A stretch of 64,000 bases of DNA from Anthoceros angustus (lineage: Eukaryota; Streptophyta; Anthocerotopsida; Anthocerotales; Anthocerotaceae): the NCBI GenBank assembly GCA_010909165.1, contig MU008181.1, positions 124,001 through 188,000 on the forward strand. The letters are read 5' to 3'. The translations under genes and the position numbers were made by a program. The notes under the pieces were generated by a model. It had not been told where the DNA came from, made no database searches, and saw nothing but the letters and a program-made list of their open reading frames with translations. Positions 9,785 through 18,685 of the stretch are shown in pieces. Each line of letters opens with the position of its first letter. Position 1 is the first letter of the stretch.

Positions 9785-12700
9785 TTATACATGTCTGCTG
9801 GTGATGAGTCCAGGTCCGGATGTGGCACACATCGTGCTTTCTCCGTTTTGAGTCATAGTTGTTTCAAGTTTGGTTGACTCTGGGCAATCCTCATCACCAA
9901 CCAGAAAGCTATGCACCAGCCCGTCCATGTCTGTCCACCAGCTCTGCCCCGGCTGCTTCCATGCCCTGGTTTTCTTTCTCCTGGCCTGCATCTGCTGTGC
10001 CTGCTCCCACATCTGAGCCCCTGTGTATATGTTGGACATCAAGACAAATGCTGCGGCATCTTTCTGGTCTAACTTCATTGCTTCGTCAAAAGCATGACGT
10101 CCGACCTCCACGTTGCCCCACTTCCGGCAAGTACTCATGAGAGTGTGCCAAACTGCAGCATCACGTGTCACAGGCGTTGTCCTTACTAAGGAGAGTGCCT
10201 CATCCAGGTATCCTGCACGACCCAGGACATCCACCATGCACGTGAGGTGGTGAGCCGTGGGAGTGATGCCGTAGTCTTTGCTCATGGCCTCAAAATACTC
10301 GAGCCCCTTGTCCACTAGCCCCGCATGACTGCATACTGTAAGGACACTGAGGAATGTGATGCCGACTGGCCGTATGCCATCATTCTGCATTTTCTGGATC
10401 AAGGCAAAGACCATTTCACTGTCTCCTTGACTGGTGTAGCCTGCAATCAGCGCATTCCAGGCGACGATGTCTTTTTCGTGCAGCGCATCAAACACCTGCT
10501 GTGCATCAACCATGCTCCCAGACTTGCCATACATGTTTATCAAACTGCCAGCTACAACCACATCAGCAAGCAGCCCATTTTCTTCAATCTGGGCATGCAG
10601 CTGCCTTCCCAGGTTCAAAGCTGCCACATTTGCACAAGCCTGTAGGAGGCACACAAAGGTCACCGAATCAGGTGCAGCCATGCAGCCTTCTTGCATAGCA
10701 GAGTAGAGCCGAAGGGCTTCCTGCCCCATGCCCTGCTGGGAATATCCCGCTATCATGGCATTCCACGTCGCAACATCCTTCTGACCCAGGCGGTCAAAGA
10801 CGCTGTGAGCATCTTTCAAGCTGCCACACTTCACATACATATTTACCAAACTGCTGGCTACAAACACATCAGATTCATGTCCTTGTTCTCTGATCTGCAT
10901 ATGAAGCTCCTTTCCCTTCTCCAGAGCTCGGGTGCCCACACTTGCACATGCCTGCAGGAGGCACACAAATGTCACGGAATTGGGTATATCCATGCCTTCT
11001 TCTTGCATAATGCCGAAGAGACGAAGGGCTTCCTGCCCCATGCCCTGTTGCGAGTACCCTGCAATAAGAGCAGTCCACGTCACCAGATCCTGTCGATTGA
11101 TGCCGTCGAACACACTCTGAGCATCTTCCAGGCTGCCACACTTTGCATACATGTTCACCAAGCTGCTGGCTACAAACTCATCACCTTCATGTCCTGATTC
11201 TCTCAGTTCTGAATGAAGCTGCTTTCCCATCTCCAAAGCTGGGGGGCCCACACTTGCACAGGCCTGGAGCAGGCACACAAATGTCACAGAATTCGGTACA
11301 GCGATGCCTTCGTCTTGCATGATACTGTAGAGACGAAGGGCTTCTTGCCCCATGCCCTGGTGCAAATACCCTGAAATAAGAGCAGTCCACGTCACCACAT
11401 CCTTCTGATCAAGACTGTCAAACACTTGCTGAGCGTCTTGTAGACTGCCACACTTTGTGTACATGTTTACCAAACTGTTGGCTACATACACGTCAGCTTG
11501 ATGTCCTCCTTCTTTGATTTCTGCATGAAGCTGCCTCCCCTTCTCCAAAGCTGGGGTGCCCACACTTGCACATGCCTGCAGGAGACTTGCGATTGTCACA
11601 GCATCAGGGATGGTGACGCCTTCTCCTTGCATGATACTGTAGAGACGAAGGGCTTCCAACCCCATGCCCTGCTGGGAATATCCTCCTATCAGGGCATTCC
11701 ATGTCACCACATTCTTTTGACTAAGGCTGTCAAACACTCTCTGAGCATCTTCTAAACTACCACACTTTGCATACATGTTCACCAAACTATTGGCAACAAC
11801 CGCCTCAGCTTGAAGCCCCTGTTCTCTAATACGCCGATCAAGCTGCTCCCCCGTCTCCAGAGCTTGGGGACCCACACTTGCACATGCCTGCAGGAGGCAG
11901 GTAAACGTCACAGAATTGGGTACAACGATGCCCTCTTCTTGCATAAGGCTGTAGACACGAAGGGCTTCCTGCCCCTTGCCCAGCTGGGAATACCCTGCAA
12001 TAAGGGCAGTCCACGTCACCTCATCCTTCCGACCAAGTCCGTCAAAAACTCTCTGAGCATCATCCAAACTACCACACTTTGCATACATGTTTACCAAACT
12101 GCTAGCTACAAACTCATCTGCTTGAAGTCCTCGTTCTCTAATTTGTGCATGAAGCTCCTTTCCCATCTCCAAAGCCGCGGTCCCCACACTTGCACATCCC
12201 TGCAGGAGGCACACAAATGTCACAGAAGTGGGCACAGCGATGCCCTCATCTTGCATTACACTGTAGAGAGACAGAGCTTCCTGCCCCATGCCCTGCTGGG
12301 AATACCCTGCAATTAGAGCAGTCCAGGTCACCACCTCCTTCCCACTAAGTCCGTCAAACACTCTCTGAGCGTCTTCCAAGCTCCCACACTTTGCATACAT
12401 GTTCACCAAACTGCTGCCTACAAACACATCAGCTTCATGTCCTGCTTCTCTAAGCTCAGCATGAAGCAGCTTTCCCATCTGCAAAGCTGGGGTGCCCACA
12501 CCTGCACATGCCTGCAGCAGGCACACAAAGGTCACAGAATTCGGTACAGCGATCCCTTCCTCATGCATGACACTGTAGAGACGAAGAGCTTCCTGCCCCA
12601 TGCCCTGCTGAGCATACCCTGCAATCAGAGCAGTCCATGTTACCACATCCTTCTTACCAAGCCCGTCAAACACTCTCTGAGCATCTTCCAAACTGCCACA

Positions 12701-13399
12701 CTTGGCGTACATGTTCACCAAGGCGTTACACACAAACAAATCAGACCCAACCGCACTGGCCAGCACGTGAGCATGCACCTGTTGCCCACTTTTCAAGTCT
12801 GACCCCCTTGCACAAGCCTGGAGGGCTGCCACAAATACATGGCCATCTGGCTTCACACTTGACCCGCGCATCCGATGATACAATTCTACAGCCAGAGTTT
12901 CTTGTCCGTGTTTAACATGCGCAGAAATTATGGCAGACCATGTGAAGGCATCGGGTTGAGCAACCGCTGAGAACACATCCATTGCATCTTTCAAACTCCC
13001 ATGAGAAGCATACATCCGCAGAACGTGGTTGCCCAAGAACGTATCTGTCTGAAACCCCTGCTTCACCATGAAAGCATGGACGCGACGACCCAGAACAATA
13101 TCCTTCTTGCCTACACATTTCCTCAGAACCGTATAAAAAACAGGTCCGGTAACACAAGTGTCCGTCTGCACCAGAACTCCCAGTGCCTCTACAGCCTCAG
13201 TAAGCCGGCCCTCATGACACAGCTTGCTCACGGTTCCCCCACTCACGCCCCAATCAGCCCTGCCATGCTCCAGACAGCCATTGCTCACAGAAGCATGCTC
13301 TGAGCCTACAGATGCAAGAACCCGTCGCTGAACGCTAACTCTGAACAAGCATGCCTCCATGAACAACCTACCGTGCAGGGAGAGACCATCTGTCAACAC
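9785..13399 (-). CDS. PLS-class pentatricopeptide repeat protein with E/E+ tail
   Basis: An intronless 1204-codon gene encodes a PPR protein, a family that binds organellar RNA base by base. About nine P-L-S triplets follow one another, each with an S motif such as MYAKCGSLEDAQRVFDGL, giving roughly 27-30 motifs. The last ~170 residues form E and E+ domains (around CSHAGLVDKGLEYF, then PGQSWWTD and HSFLVGDEDCPES). No DYW deaminase follows; the protein ends shortly after E+. The annotated Met may not be used: Met14 begins a basic, hydroxylated stretch (MEACLFRVSVQRRVLAS) that looks like a mitochondrial or plastid presequence. In known PLS-E+ proteins the role is RNA editing-site recognition with a DYW partner supplied in trans; for this protein that is inference. 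The N-terminal ~200 residues are paralogous to those of the PPR array at 48-55 kb. Confidence 0.93.
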   Translation of the reverse strand: MLTDGLSLHGRLFMEACLFRVSVQRRVLASVGSEHASVSNGCLEHGRADWGVSGGTVSKLCHEGRLTEAVEALGVLVQTDTCVTGPVFYTVLRKCVGKKDIVLGRRVHAFMVKQGFQTDTFLGNHVLRMYASHGSLKDAMDVFSAVAQPDAFTWSAIISAHVKHGQETLAVELYHRMRGSSVKPDGHVFVAALQACARGSDLKSGQQVHAHVLASAVGSDLFVCNALVNMYAKCGSLEDAQRVFDGLGKKDVVTWTALIAGYAQQGMGQEALRLYSVMHEEGIAVPNSVTFVCLLQACAGVGTPALQMGKLLHAELREAGHEADVFVGSSLVNMYAKCGSLEDAQRVFDGLSGKEVVTWTALIAGYSQQGMGQEALSLYSVMQDEGIAVPTSVTFVCLLQGCASVGTAALEMGKELHAQIRERGLQADEFVASSLVNMYAKCGSLDDAQRVFDGLGRKDEVTWTALIAGYSQLGKGQEALRVYSLMQEEGIVVPNSVTFTCLLQACASVGPQALETGEQLDRRIREQGLQAEAVVANSLVNMYAKCGSLEDAQRVFDSLSQKNVVTWNALIGGYSQQGMGLEALRLYSIMQGEGVTIPDAVTIASLLQACASVGTPALEKGRQLHAEIKEGGHQADVYVANSLVNMYTKCGSLQDAQQVFDSLDQKDVVTWTALISGYLHQGMGQEALRLYSIMQDEGIAVPNSVTFVCLLQACASVGPPALEMGKQLHSELRESGHEGDEFVASSLVNMYAKCGSLEDAQSVFDGINRQDLVTWTALIAGYSQQGMGQEALRLFGIMQEEGMDIPNSVTFVCLLQACASVGTRALEKGKELHMQIREQGHESDVFVASSLVNMYVKCGSLKDAHSVFDRLGQKDVATWNAMIAGYSQQGMGQEALRLYSAMQEGCMAAPDSVTFVCLLQACANVAALNLGRQLHAQIEENGLLADVVVAGSLINMYGKSGSMVDAQQVFDALHEKDIVAWNALIAGYTSQGDSEMVFALIQKMQNDGIRPVGITFLSVLTVCSHAGLVDKGLEYFEAMSKDYGITPTAHHLTCMVDVLGRAGYLDEALSLVRTTPVTRDAAVWHTLMSTCRKWGNVEVGRHAFDEAMKLDQKDAAAFVLMSNIYTGAQMWEQAQQMQARRKKTRAWKQPGQSWWTDMDGLVHSFLVGDEDCPESTKLETTMTQNGESTMCATSGPGLITSRHV

Positions 13400-14088
13400 G
13401 AACTACCTTGGGCTTGGAAGAACTGCAGAGGCAGTTTTCTACAGCCCCGTTGAGAAGATGGATTGCTCAAGGGTTCATGAAAACCAAATGCTTTCATCTA
13501 CACTACAAGTGGTGAATTGCTGGTTGAACAACCTACGACATCCCAAAATGCTCAGACGGCCTTACACAACCAGTTTCGCATGACCAAAGTCTCCAGCTCT
13601 GCACGAGAAGGGTTCAGTGCCGCCAGAGATGGGCATGGAGCATTATGACTTTTAGCCGATTGATTTGCTCCTCCTTTGAACAATAAGTATATGCTCGCCT
13701 TCAACCATCACTCCTTCCACGACGTGATTATACTACTTGAACAACGTCATTACATCAAAAGGCAGGACCAAATGGCCCTTCAAGGTTCCTCTAGTAGGAA
13801 GAAGAGCGCATAAAAGAGGAGAGGCTCCCGAGCCCACCATAACCGTATACTGTGCGTACACTGAGGAACGTGATGCCGACTGGCCGTATGCCATCGTCGT
13901 ATTTTTTTCTTATAAATGTGTGTCCATTTGGCCAAAGCCCATTTTGGCCTAAGCCATTCGGACACACATAGGATCTGAAGTAACTGACGGTCAGTCATAA
14001 TTAATAATTTATCATTAGGTATTTTCTCCCCTATTTAATGGCTTAGGATTGAGGTTTTTCCATATGTAAGCGGCGGCGGCAACGGACC
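13400..14088. other. Intergenic region with a small PPR-derived fragment
   Basis: This is the divergent promoter interval between the PPR gene (-) and the HSPA12-RING gene (+). At 13846-13895 about 50 bp match 10333-10381 inside the PPR gene (shared core gatgccgactggccgtatgc), in the same orientation. An AT-rich stretch just before 14089 (cctatttaatggc) could hold the core promoter of the downstream gene. Confidence 0.6.
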
Positions 14089-16161
14089 ATGTTCGAAACG
14101 GAGGAGGAGGCAGACAACGTCCGAATGGAGGAGGCGACGGACCATGTGCGGATGGAGGAGGTCGGGACAGAGGAGGTCACGAACCGTGTCCAAATAGAGG
14201 AGCGGCCAGTGGTAGGGATTTCTTTCGGTGCGGAATGCTGCACGTTGTGTTGCTGCTGGCGCGAGGATGTGAACCGTCCACTTTGGCAGTACACACATTG
14301 GAAATTTCCTATCGGTCTCTACTACTTCAAGAGGAAGAATAAGCTGAAGGCTGCACACTGGGGCTTTAGAGCGGAGCAATTGGGAGCAGGATTTACAGCG
14401 GAGCAATTGGGAGCTTGCTTGACAGCGGAGCTACTGGCAGCAGAGGAATCGACATCGGGAGACGGATCGACGTGGAGAGGAGCATCAGGAGCAAGGGTAT
14501 CCACGTCGGGTCCAGCACCGTCGACGTCGTCAGGAGTAGTACAACAGACGTCGGGCGAAGAGAATGGCATTTATGTGGCCAAATTTTGGGGACATTTTGG
14601 TTCAAGTAAGGCCTCGGCCCTAGGCTGGTGGAGGGGAGAGCAGAAATTTTCACTTCCAGGGCACATTCCGGAAGATTTGTCCCGGGCCACTGCTATGACT
14701 GACTACTTAAGCAAGCTGTCTAACTTCGTTCTTGGTTTTCTAAGGGTGGGATACAGGAAGATTGACATGACGATGAGGAATATCCAGTGGTGTCTGGCTG
14801 TGCCAAGGATTTGGGATGATTCCTTCATCCAAACCTTGCGCGAGTGCTTGGGGAGGGCGGGCATGGTGGCAGGTCTCCTTTGCCCGCCACAAGCTGCGTT
14901 AACAGCAAGTTCCCATCCTCCGCTCTTTGTCCTGGAGTGGGAAGCTGCAGCGTTGGTTGGCTTTCAGGAGTTCAGCGCGGAGGAGGGATCTACGGTGGTA
15001 GTGGTAGATATTCGGAGTGAGTTTACGAATATTGTCCTTTTGCAGAAGTATGAAGCAGCCTTCGCTGTTGTGGAAGGACGCACGGTAGACGGTGCTGGTT
15101 GTTGTCTCAATGATCTGGACAAGAGGTTCTATGACATGCTGCGGGAAAAGATTGGATGCTTCGATGAGCTGGAGCGGCAGAACCCTGCCCTCAGGGCTAT
15201 CATGCACAAAAAATGGCAAGGATTTAGTGGTAATCACTGGAACGAGTTTGCAAACGAAACCGACTTCCAGTTGCCTGAACTCTTCCAAACTGCTTGGAAG
15301 AAGTACAACCGGGACCGTGGTGATGTGAAAGATCCCATTATCCCGGAAGTCCATTTAGACTGGGCGAAGATATGCGGTCCACTTGCAGACAAAATCATCC
15401 AGCTGGTCGAAGAGCACCTATTAGAATGGCCAGACGTAAAGGGACTGTCCCTGGTGGGTGAACCCCTAATTCCGGGATACTTGGGACAGAGGATGAGGGC
15501 AGCCTTTGGAACCAGGTTTGCTGACGGCATGAGGATTCCGTCCAATCCCAGCAGCGCAATATGCCATGGAGCTGTTATGTTTGGGTCATCTTCTGCCTTG
15601 CAATTGTCCCGAAGGTCTGCCGAGTCGGGTCGTGATAGACGATGCTCCATCTATATTAACAATCCCTGGGAGCTGTTTCTTCAAAAGCACTTATCTGACT
15701 GGGATGAAAGTTTCAGGTCGTGTCTCGAGGCTATCACCGTGACTTGTTCCAGCAGTATGAATCTTCCGGATACGTCACAGGCACAAGTAGTTTTGGATTT
15801 CATCAATGAAACGTATGACCACAGCTTGCGACACTCTAAACTTCTCATGAAGACGGGGGTGGAGTTTCAAGCTCGTCTTGTAGATGCAGCTAAAAGTGAG
15901 GCGAGTTTGGCTCGAGACGAGGCGCGATTGGCTCGAGATGAGGCGCGTTTGGCTCGAGATGAGGCGCGTTTGGCTCGTTTGGCTCGTTCTATAGATGCAG
16001 AGCAGGCGCTATGCCAAATCTGTCACGACAGACGTCGTGATGTCATGATTCGTCCATGCGGTCATGCTCAGTATTGTCAAGCTTGTATACAAAAGCTTGA
16101 GAGGAAAAGATGCCCATCTTGCAGACTTTGGATCGAGGAGCTTTGTCCCTTCTTTAGTTAA
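14089..16161 (+). CDS. HSPA12-like (actin/HSP70-fold) protein with C-terminal RING finger
   Basis: An intronless 690-codon gene. After an acidic N-terminus with short VRMEE-type repeats, residues ~42-530 follow the order of an HSPA12-type ATPase fold. Landmarks are PVVGISFGAECC (phosphate-1 position), WCLAVPRIW, an LEWEAAAL segment, VVVVDIRSEFTNIV (phosphate-2 position), and LSLVGEPLIPGYLG followed by AICHGAVMFG (adenosine/phosphate-3 region). All three nucleotide motifs are degenerate. Ser replaces the usual phosphate-1 Asp, RSEF stands where GGGT is expected, and GE stands where GG is expected, so ATP hydrolysis is doubtful. Residues ~595-635 are a heptad of LARDEAR repeats, probably a helix. 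The last ~50 residues are a C3HC4 RING of the IAP/MUL1 style: CQIC, CGHAQYC, QAC, CPSC. The protein is thus predicted to be an E3 ubiquitin ligase whose HSP70-like part recruits substrate. I know of no named plant family with this exact architecture. Confidence 0.82.
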   Translation: MFETEEEADNVRMEEATDHVRMEEVGTEEVTNRVQIEERPVVGISFGAECCTLCCCWREDVNRPLWQYTHWKFPIGLYYFKRKNKLKAAHWGFRAEQLGAGFTAEQLGACLTAELLAAEESTSGDGSTWRGASGARVSTSGPAPSTSSGVVQQTSGEENGIYVAKFWGHFGSSKASALGWWRGEQKFSLPGHIPEDLSRATAMTDYLSKLSNFVLGFLRVGYRKIDMTMRNIQWCLAVPRIWDDSFIQTLRECLGRAGMVAGLLCPPQAALTASSHPPLFVLEWEAAALVGFQEFSAEEGSTVVVVDIRSEFTNIVLLQKYEAAFAVVEGRTVDGAGCCLNDLDKRFYDMLREKIGCFDELERQNPALRAIMHKKWQGFSGNHWNEFANETDFQLPELFQTAWKKYNRDRGDVKDPIIPEVHLDWAKICGPLADKIIQLVEEHLLEWPDVKGLSLVGEPLIPGYLGQRMRAAFGTRFADGMRIPSNPSSAICHGAVMFGSSSALQLSRRSAESGRDRRCSIYINNPWELFLQKHLSDWDESFRSCLEAITVTCSSSMNLPDTSQAQVVLDFINETYDHSLRHSKLLMKTGVEFQARLVDAAKSEASLARDEARLARDEARLARDEARLARLARSIDAEQALCQICHDRRRDVMIRPCGHAQYCQACIQKLERKRCPSCRLWIEELCPFFS
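15896..15990 (+). repeat. 21-bp coding tandem repeat (LARDEAR heptads)
   Basis: Four to five copies of a 21-bp unit containing ttggctcgagatgaggcgcg encode consecutive LARDEAR heptads just before the RING finger of the HSPA12-like protein. The near-identical units suggest recent slippage; copy number may vary between individuals. Confidence 0.85.
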
Positions 16162-18685
16162 CTTCCTTCTGAACATCTTAGTGGATGAACATCGTTCTGC
16201 GTGCAGGTTGTCCGCCTGATGGCTGAGCTGCAAGATTCGGAGAGATACCAGCAGCACCAGAACTATTTATTAGCTTGTGTTGTATCAGAGCGGGCTTGTG
16301 GAAAATCTGTCGATGGAGAATCTATCTTCATGTTCTTGAGTCTGGTTCTTCCCAGGGTTATCAGTCGGTCCCCTCTTGCATCCATCGCTTTTCAAGAGAA
16401 CAGCTCCGTGCTTTGCGACGATCACAGTGTGATGTAAAATTATGTAACCTAAATTCACGGGATTGCTCTTGACGTCTGGTCTCTGGATTCGTGTCATTCA
16501 CCGTGCTAGATATCGGAGTTGGTGCACGGACCCTTATCATTGATTGCGCTGACAAGGAGTTGGATGTGGTTGAGATGGCAGTTCACGCTAATGTGGTCCG
16601 ACTCGGAAATGGCTATTTGCCCGGCCGTGGTGAGCTTGCTTTGCTTCAGTTTTTGCTTTTATTGTTTGTTGTTGTTGTGATTTCAGTTCGTAAACCAGTC
16701 ACCCAGCCGCTGCCTTCCTGTCCAGATATCCGAGCAGGGGCAAGGACGCGTTGGCGGCACCGCATCTCTATCCTCGACCCAATGACGTTCCTTACAAGGC
16801 ATATACGATGGCCCGAATATTCCTTTCCTTTTGGTGGTGAATGCCAACGGACTGCAGTGCTCATCAAACTGCCTCAGCTCACACTGCCCGCACTCACGCA
16901 AGATGCGGAGCGTGAAACGGAGAAAGTCATCTGATTCATGTCTGAACCAACTTCCGTACGCGGTTACCATTGTGATCCGTGACTCCTGACAGCAAATTGC
17001 TGGAAGGTGTCATCCATTCGGTTCCGGATCCGATCTGAGAGGTGGCTAATCACAAATGTGTGGTGACTCCTTGAAATCTTTTCTCCTGAACGATTTCTCC
17101 TGACTTAAGAAAGATCGGAATAGAGAAAGCGTCATCTGGTACATCATACCGCGCAGGGCAAGGCCTAGCTGTACATCGCGCAGTGTCAGGCCTGCTTTCG
17201 GAGGGTTTGTCCAGGAAGCCTTAGCGTCGGTGCTTCGCAGGGATGTGCGCAGCGGCACGCTGGATCCCCTGGATCACATTGGACGACAACAACGTTCGCA
17301 CCGTCCATCTATCTACGTTGTACGGGCTACAGAAAACAACCCGAATAATTTGCTTGACATACAAGGTAGCATGACGTCACCTTGTCCTTCATTTCTCGTA
17401 CGCTGGCCTGCTGAGATCGAAAAGGCTGGCCAGCTGCCATCGTCCTTGGGCGGGATAACACGAGCCTGTGGCCGCCAGGTTTGTTATGCACCGTGGAATG
17501 GAGAATTTTTCTCGAGAGCATTTTTGAACGGCATTTCACGGAGCTGAAAGAGCAGACAGGATGGCGTCCCAGTCTGCTGTTTTGTCTCAGGTCTGAAATT
17601 GCCCTGGCGCATGGATTCCTGACTTGCAAAATCGGCTGCTGGCAGGGAGTCTGGCAGTTGAACCATCCGACGTGCTTCCGCCACACACTTGCTCCTGGAA
17701 GCAGAAAAGAGTTCGGGAGGGCGAATTGTACGGCAGGTGGGTGAGCCGTCCGTCCTGCCCAAACAGTAGTGTGTCATGACACCTTGCCCATCCTGGTCCC
17801 CAGTCCCCGACGACGCCCGCCGTCGCTAGGTGCCTGTCGCCTGCTTGGTGCCACAATCTCTTTGAATGTGACAGATTGATCTGCTAAGCAGATCTTCGCT
17901 GTAGTGTGGAGAGACGACCATCCTTGGGCTGCTTGTCCCAGCGATTTGGAGTCCAGCTGCCTCACAACATTTCCTGCACGGCTTCAAAGAGAGTTGAAGT
18001 TCAGAGAGGAATTGCAACACTCAAGTCACATTGCAGTGAAGTTCAAAACGCAGCGTCTGTTTGCATACTCGAAAGAAGCCCGCATGCTCCTCCTCCGCGA
18101 CCTGGGTGGATCACCGGCTCTATTGCTCCGGGCCGCCTTCCATCCATCCCTTCACAGCTGTAACGGCCCGCGTCCCTTCCCGTCCCGTTCCGTCCCGTCC
18201 CGTTCCGGGCCGCAGGAGCAATGTCTCCCCGACGAGGGACGAGGGAAGAGGGCGCACTCTGTCGCCAGATCGCGCGCGCTGGCGAACTTGAAACGCATTT
18301 GTGAAGACGTCTGAGTTAGGGCAAGACTAGGGCCAACAGGTTCGTTTCCCGCCTTCCCTCCTTCGCGAATTGCATGCCTGAGTCAGGCACCCGCAACAGG
18401 ACATAGTAGACTAGACTAGCGCTCGGATCGTATGCGCACGACACCGTTTCCTCGACTCGTCCACGAAAAAATTCATGGACAGTAGCTCGACAACCAACCG
18501 TAGCTGAAGTTGAAGCTGGTGCTGTCGTGAAGCTGAGGAGATTCGTCGCTTGGCTCCTAGCAAGGTTTCTCTGCAATGTGTTGCACTTGCTGGGCACCGA
18601 ATTCTGGCCTGCTGCTAGAGTTCTGGATTGCATCGACCTGCTCGTCGGGGGTGTAGCACATTCTGTGTGCACTGGACGTCACACT
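16162..18685. other. 2.5 kb intergenic and NUP188 upstream region
   Basis: No gene is called. A stretch at 16207-16330 stays open after a possible acceptor (tgcag at 16202-16206) and could be a spliced 3' exon of the upstream locus. 16491-16640 is another open stretch. Neither has a recognisable domain. A short pyrimidine-rich repeat of cccgtcccgttc type lies at about 18170-18215. The final part should hold the NUP188 promoter and 5' untranslated region. Confidence 0.45.

Noticed and set aside
10325-12915. Plus-strand frames antisense to the long PPR gene
   Set aside because: The minus-strand frame is 1204 codons with clear PPR motifs; the plus-strand frames are shadows of its repeat.
16491-16934. 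147-codon frame upstream of NUP188
   Set aside because: No domain, no repeat, no splice partner with consistent phase; kept only as a note in the intergenic entry.
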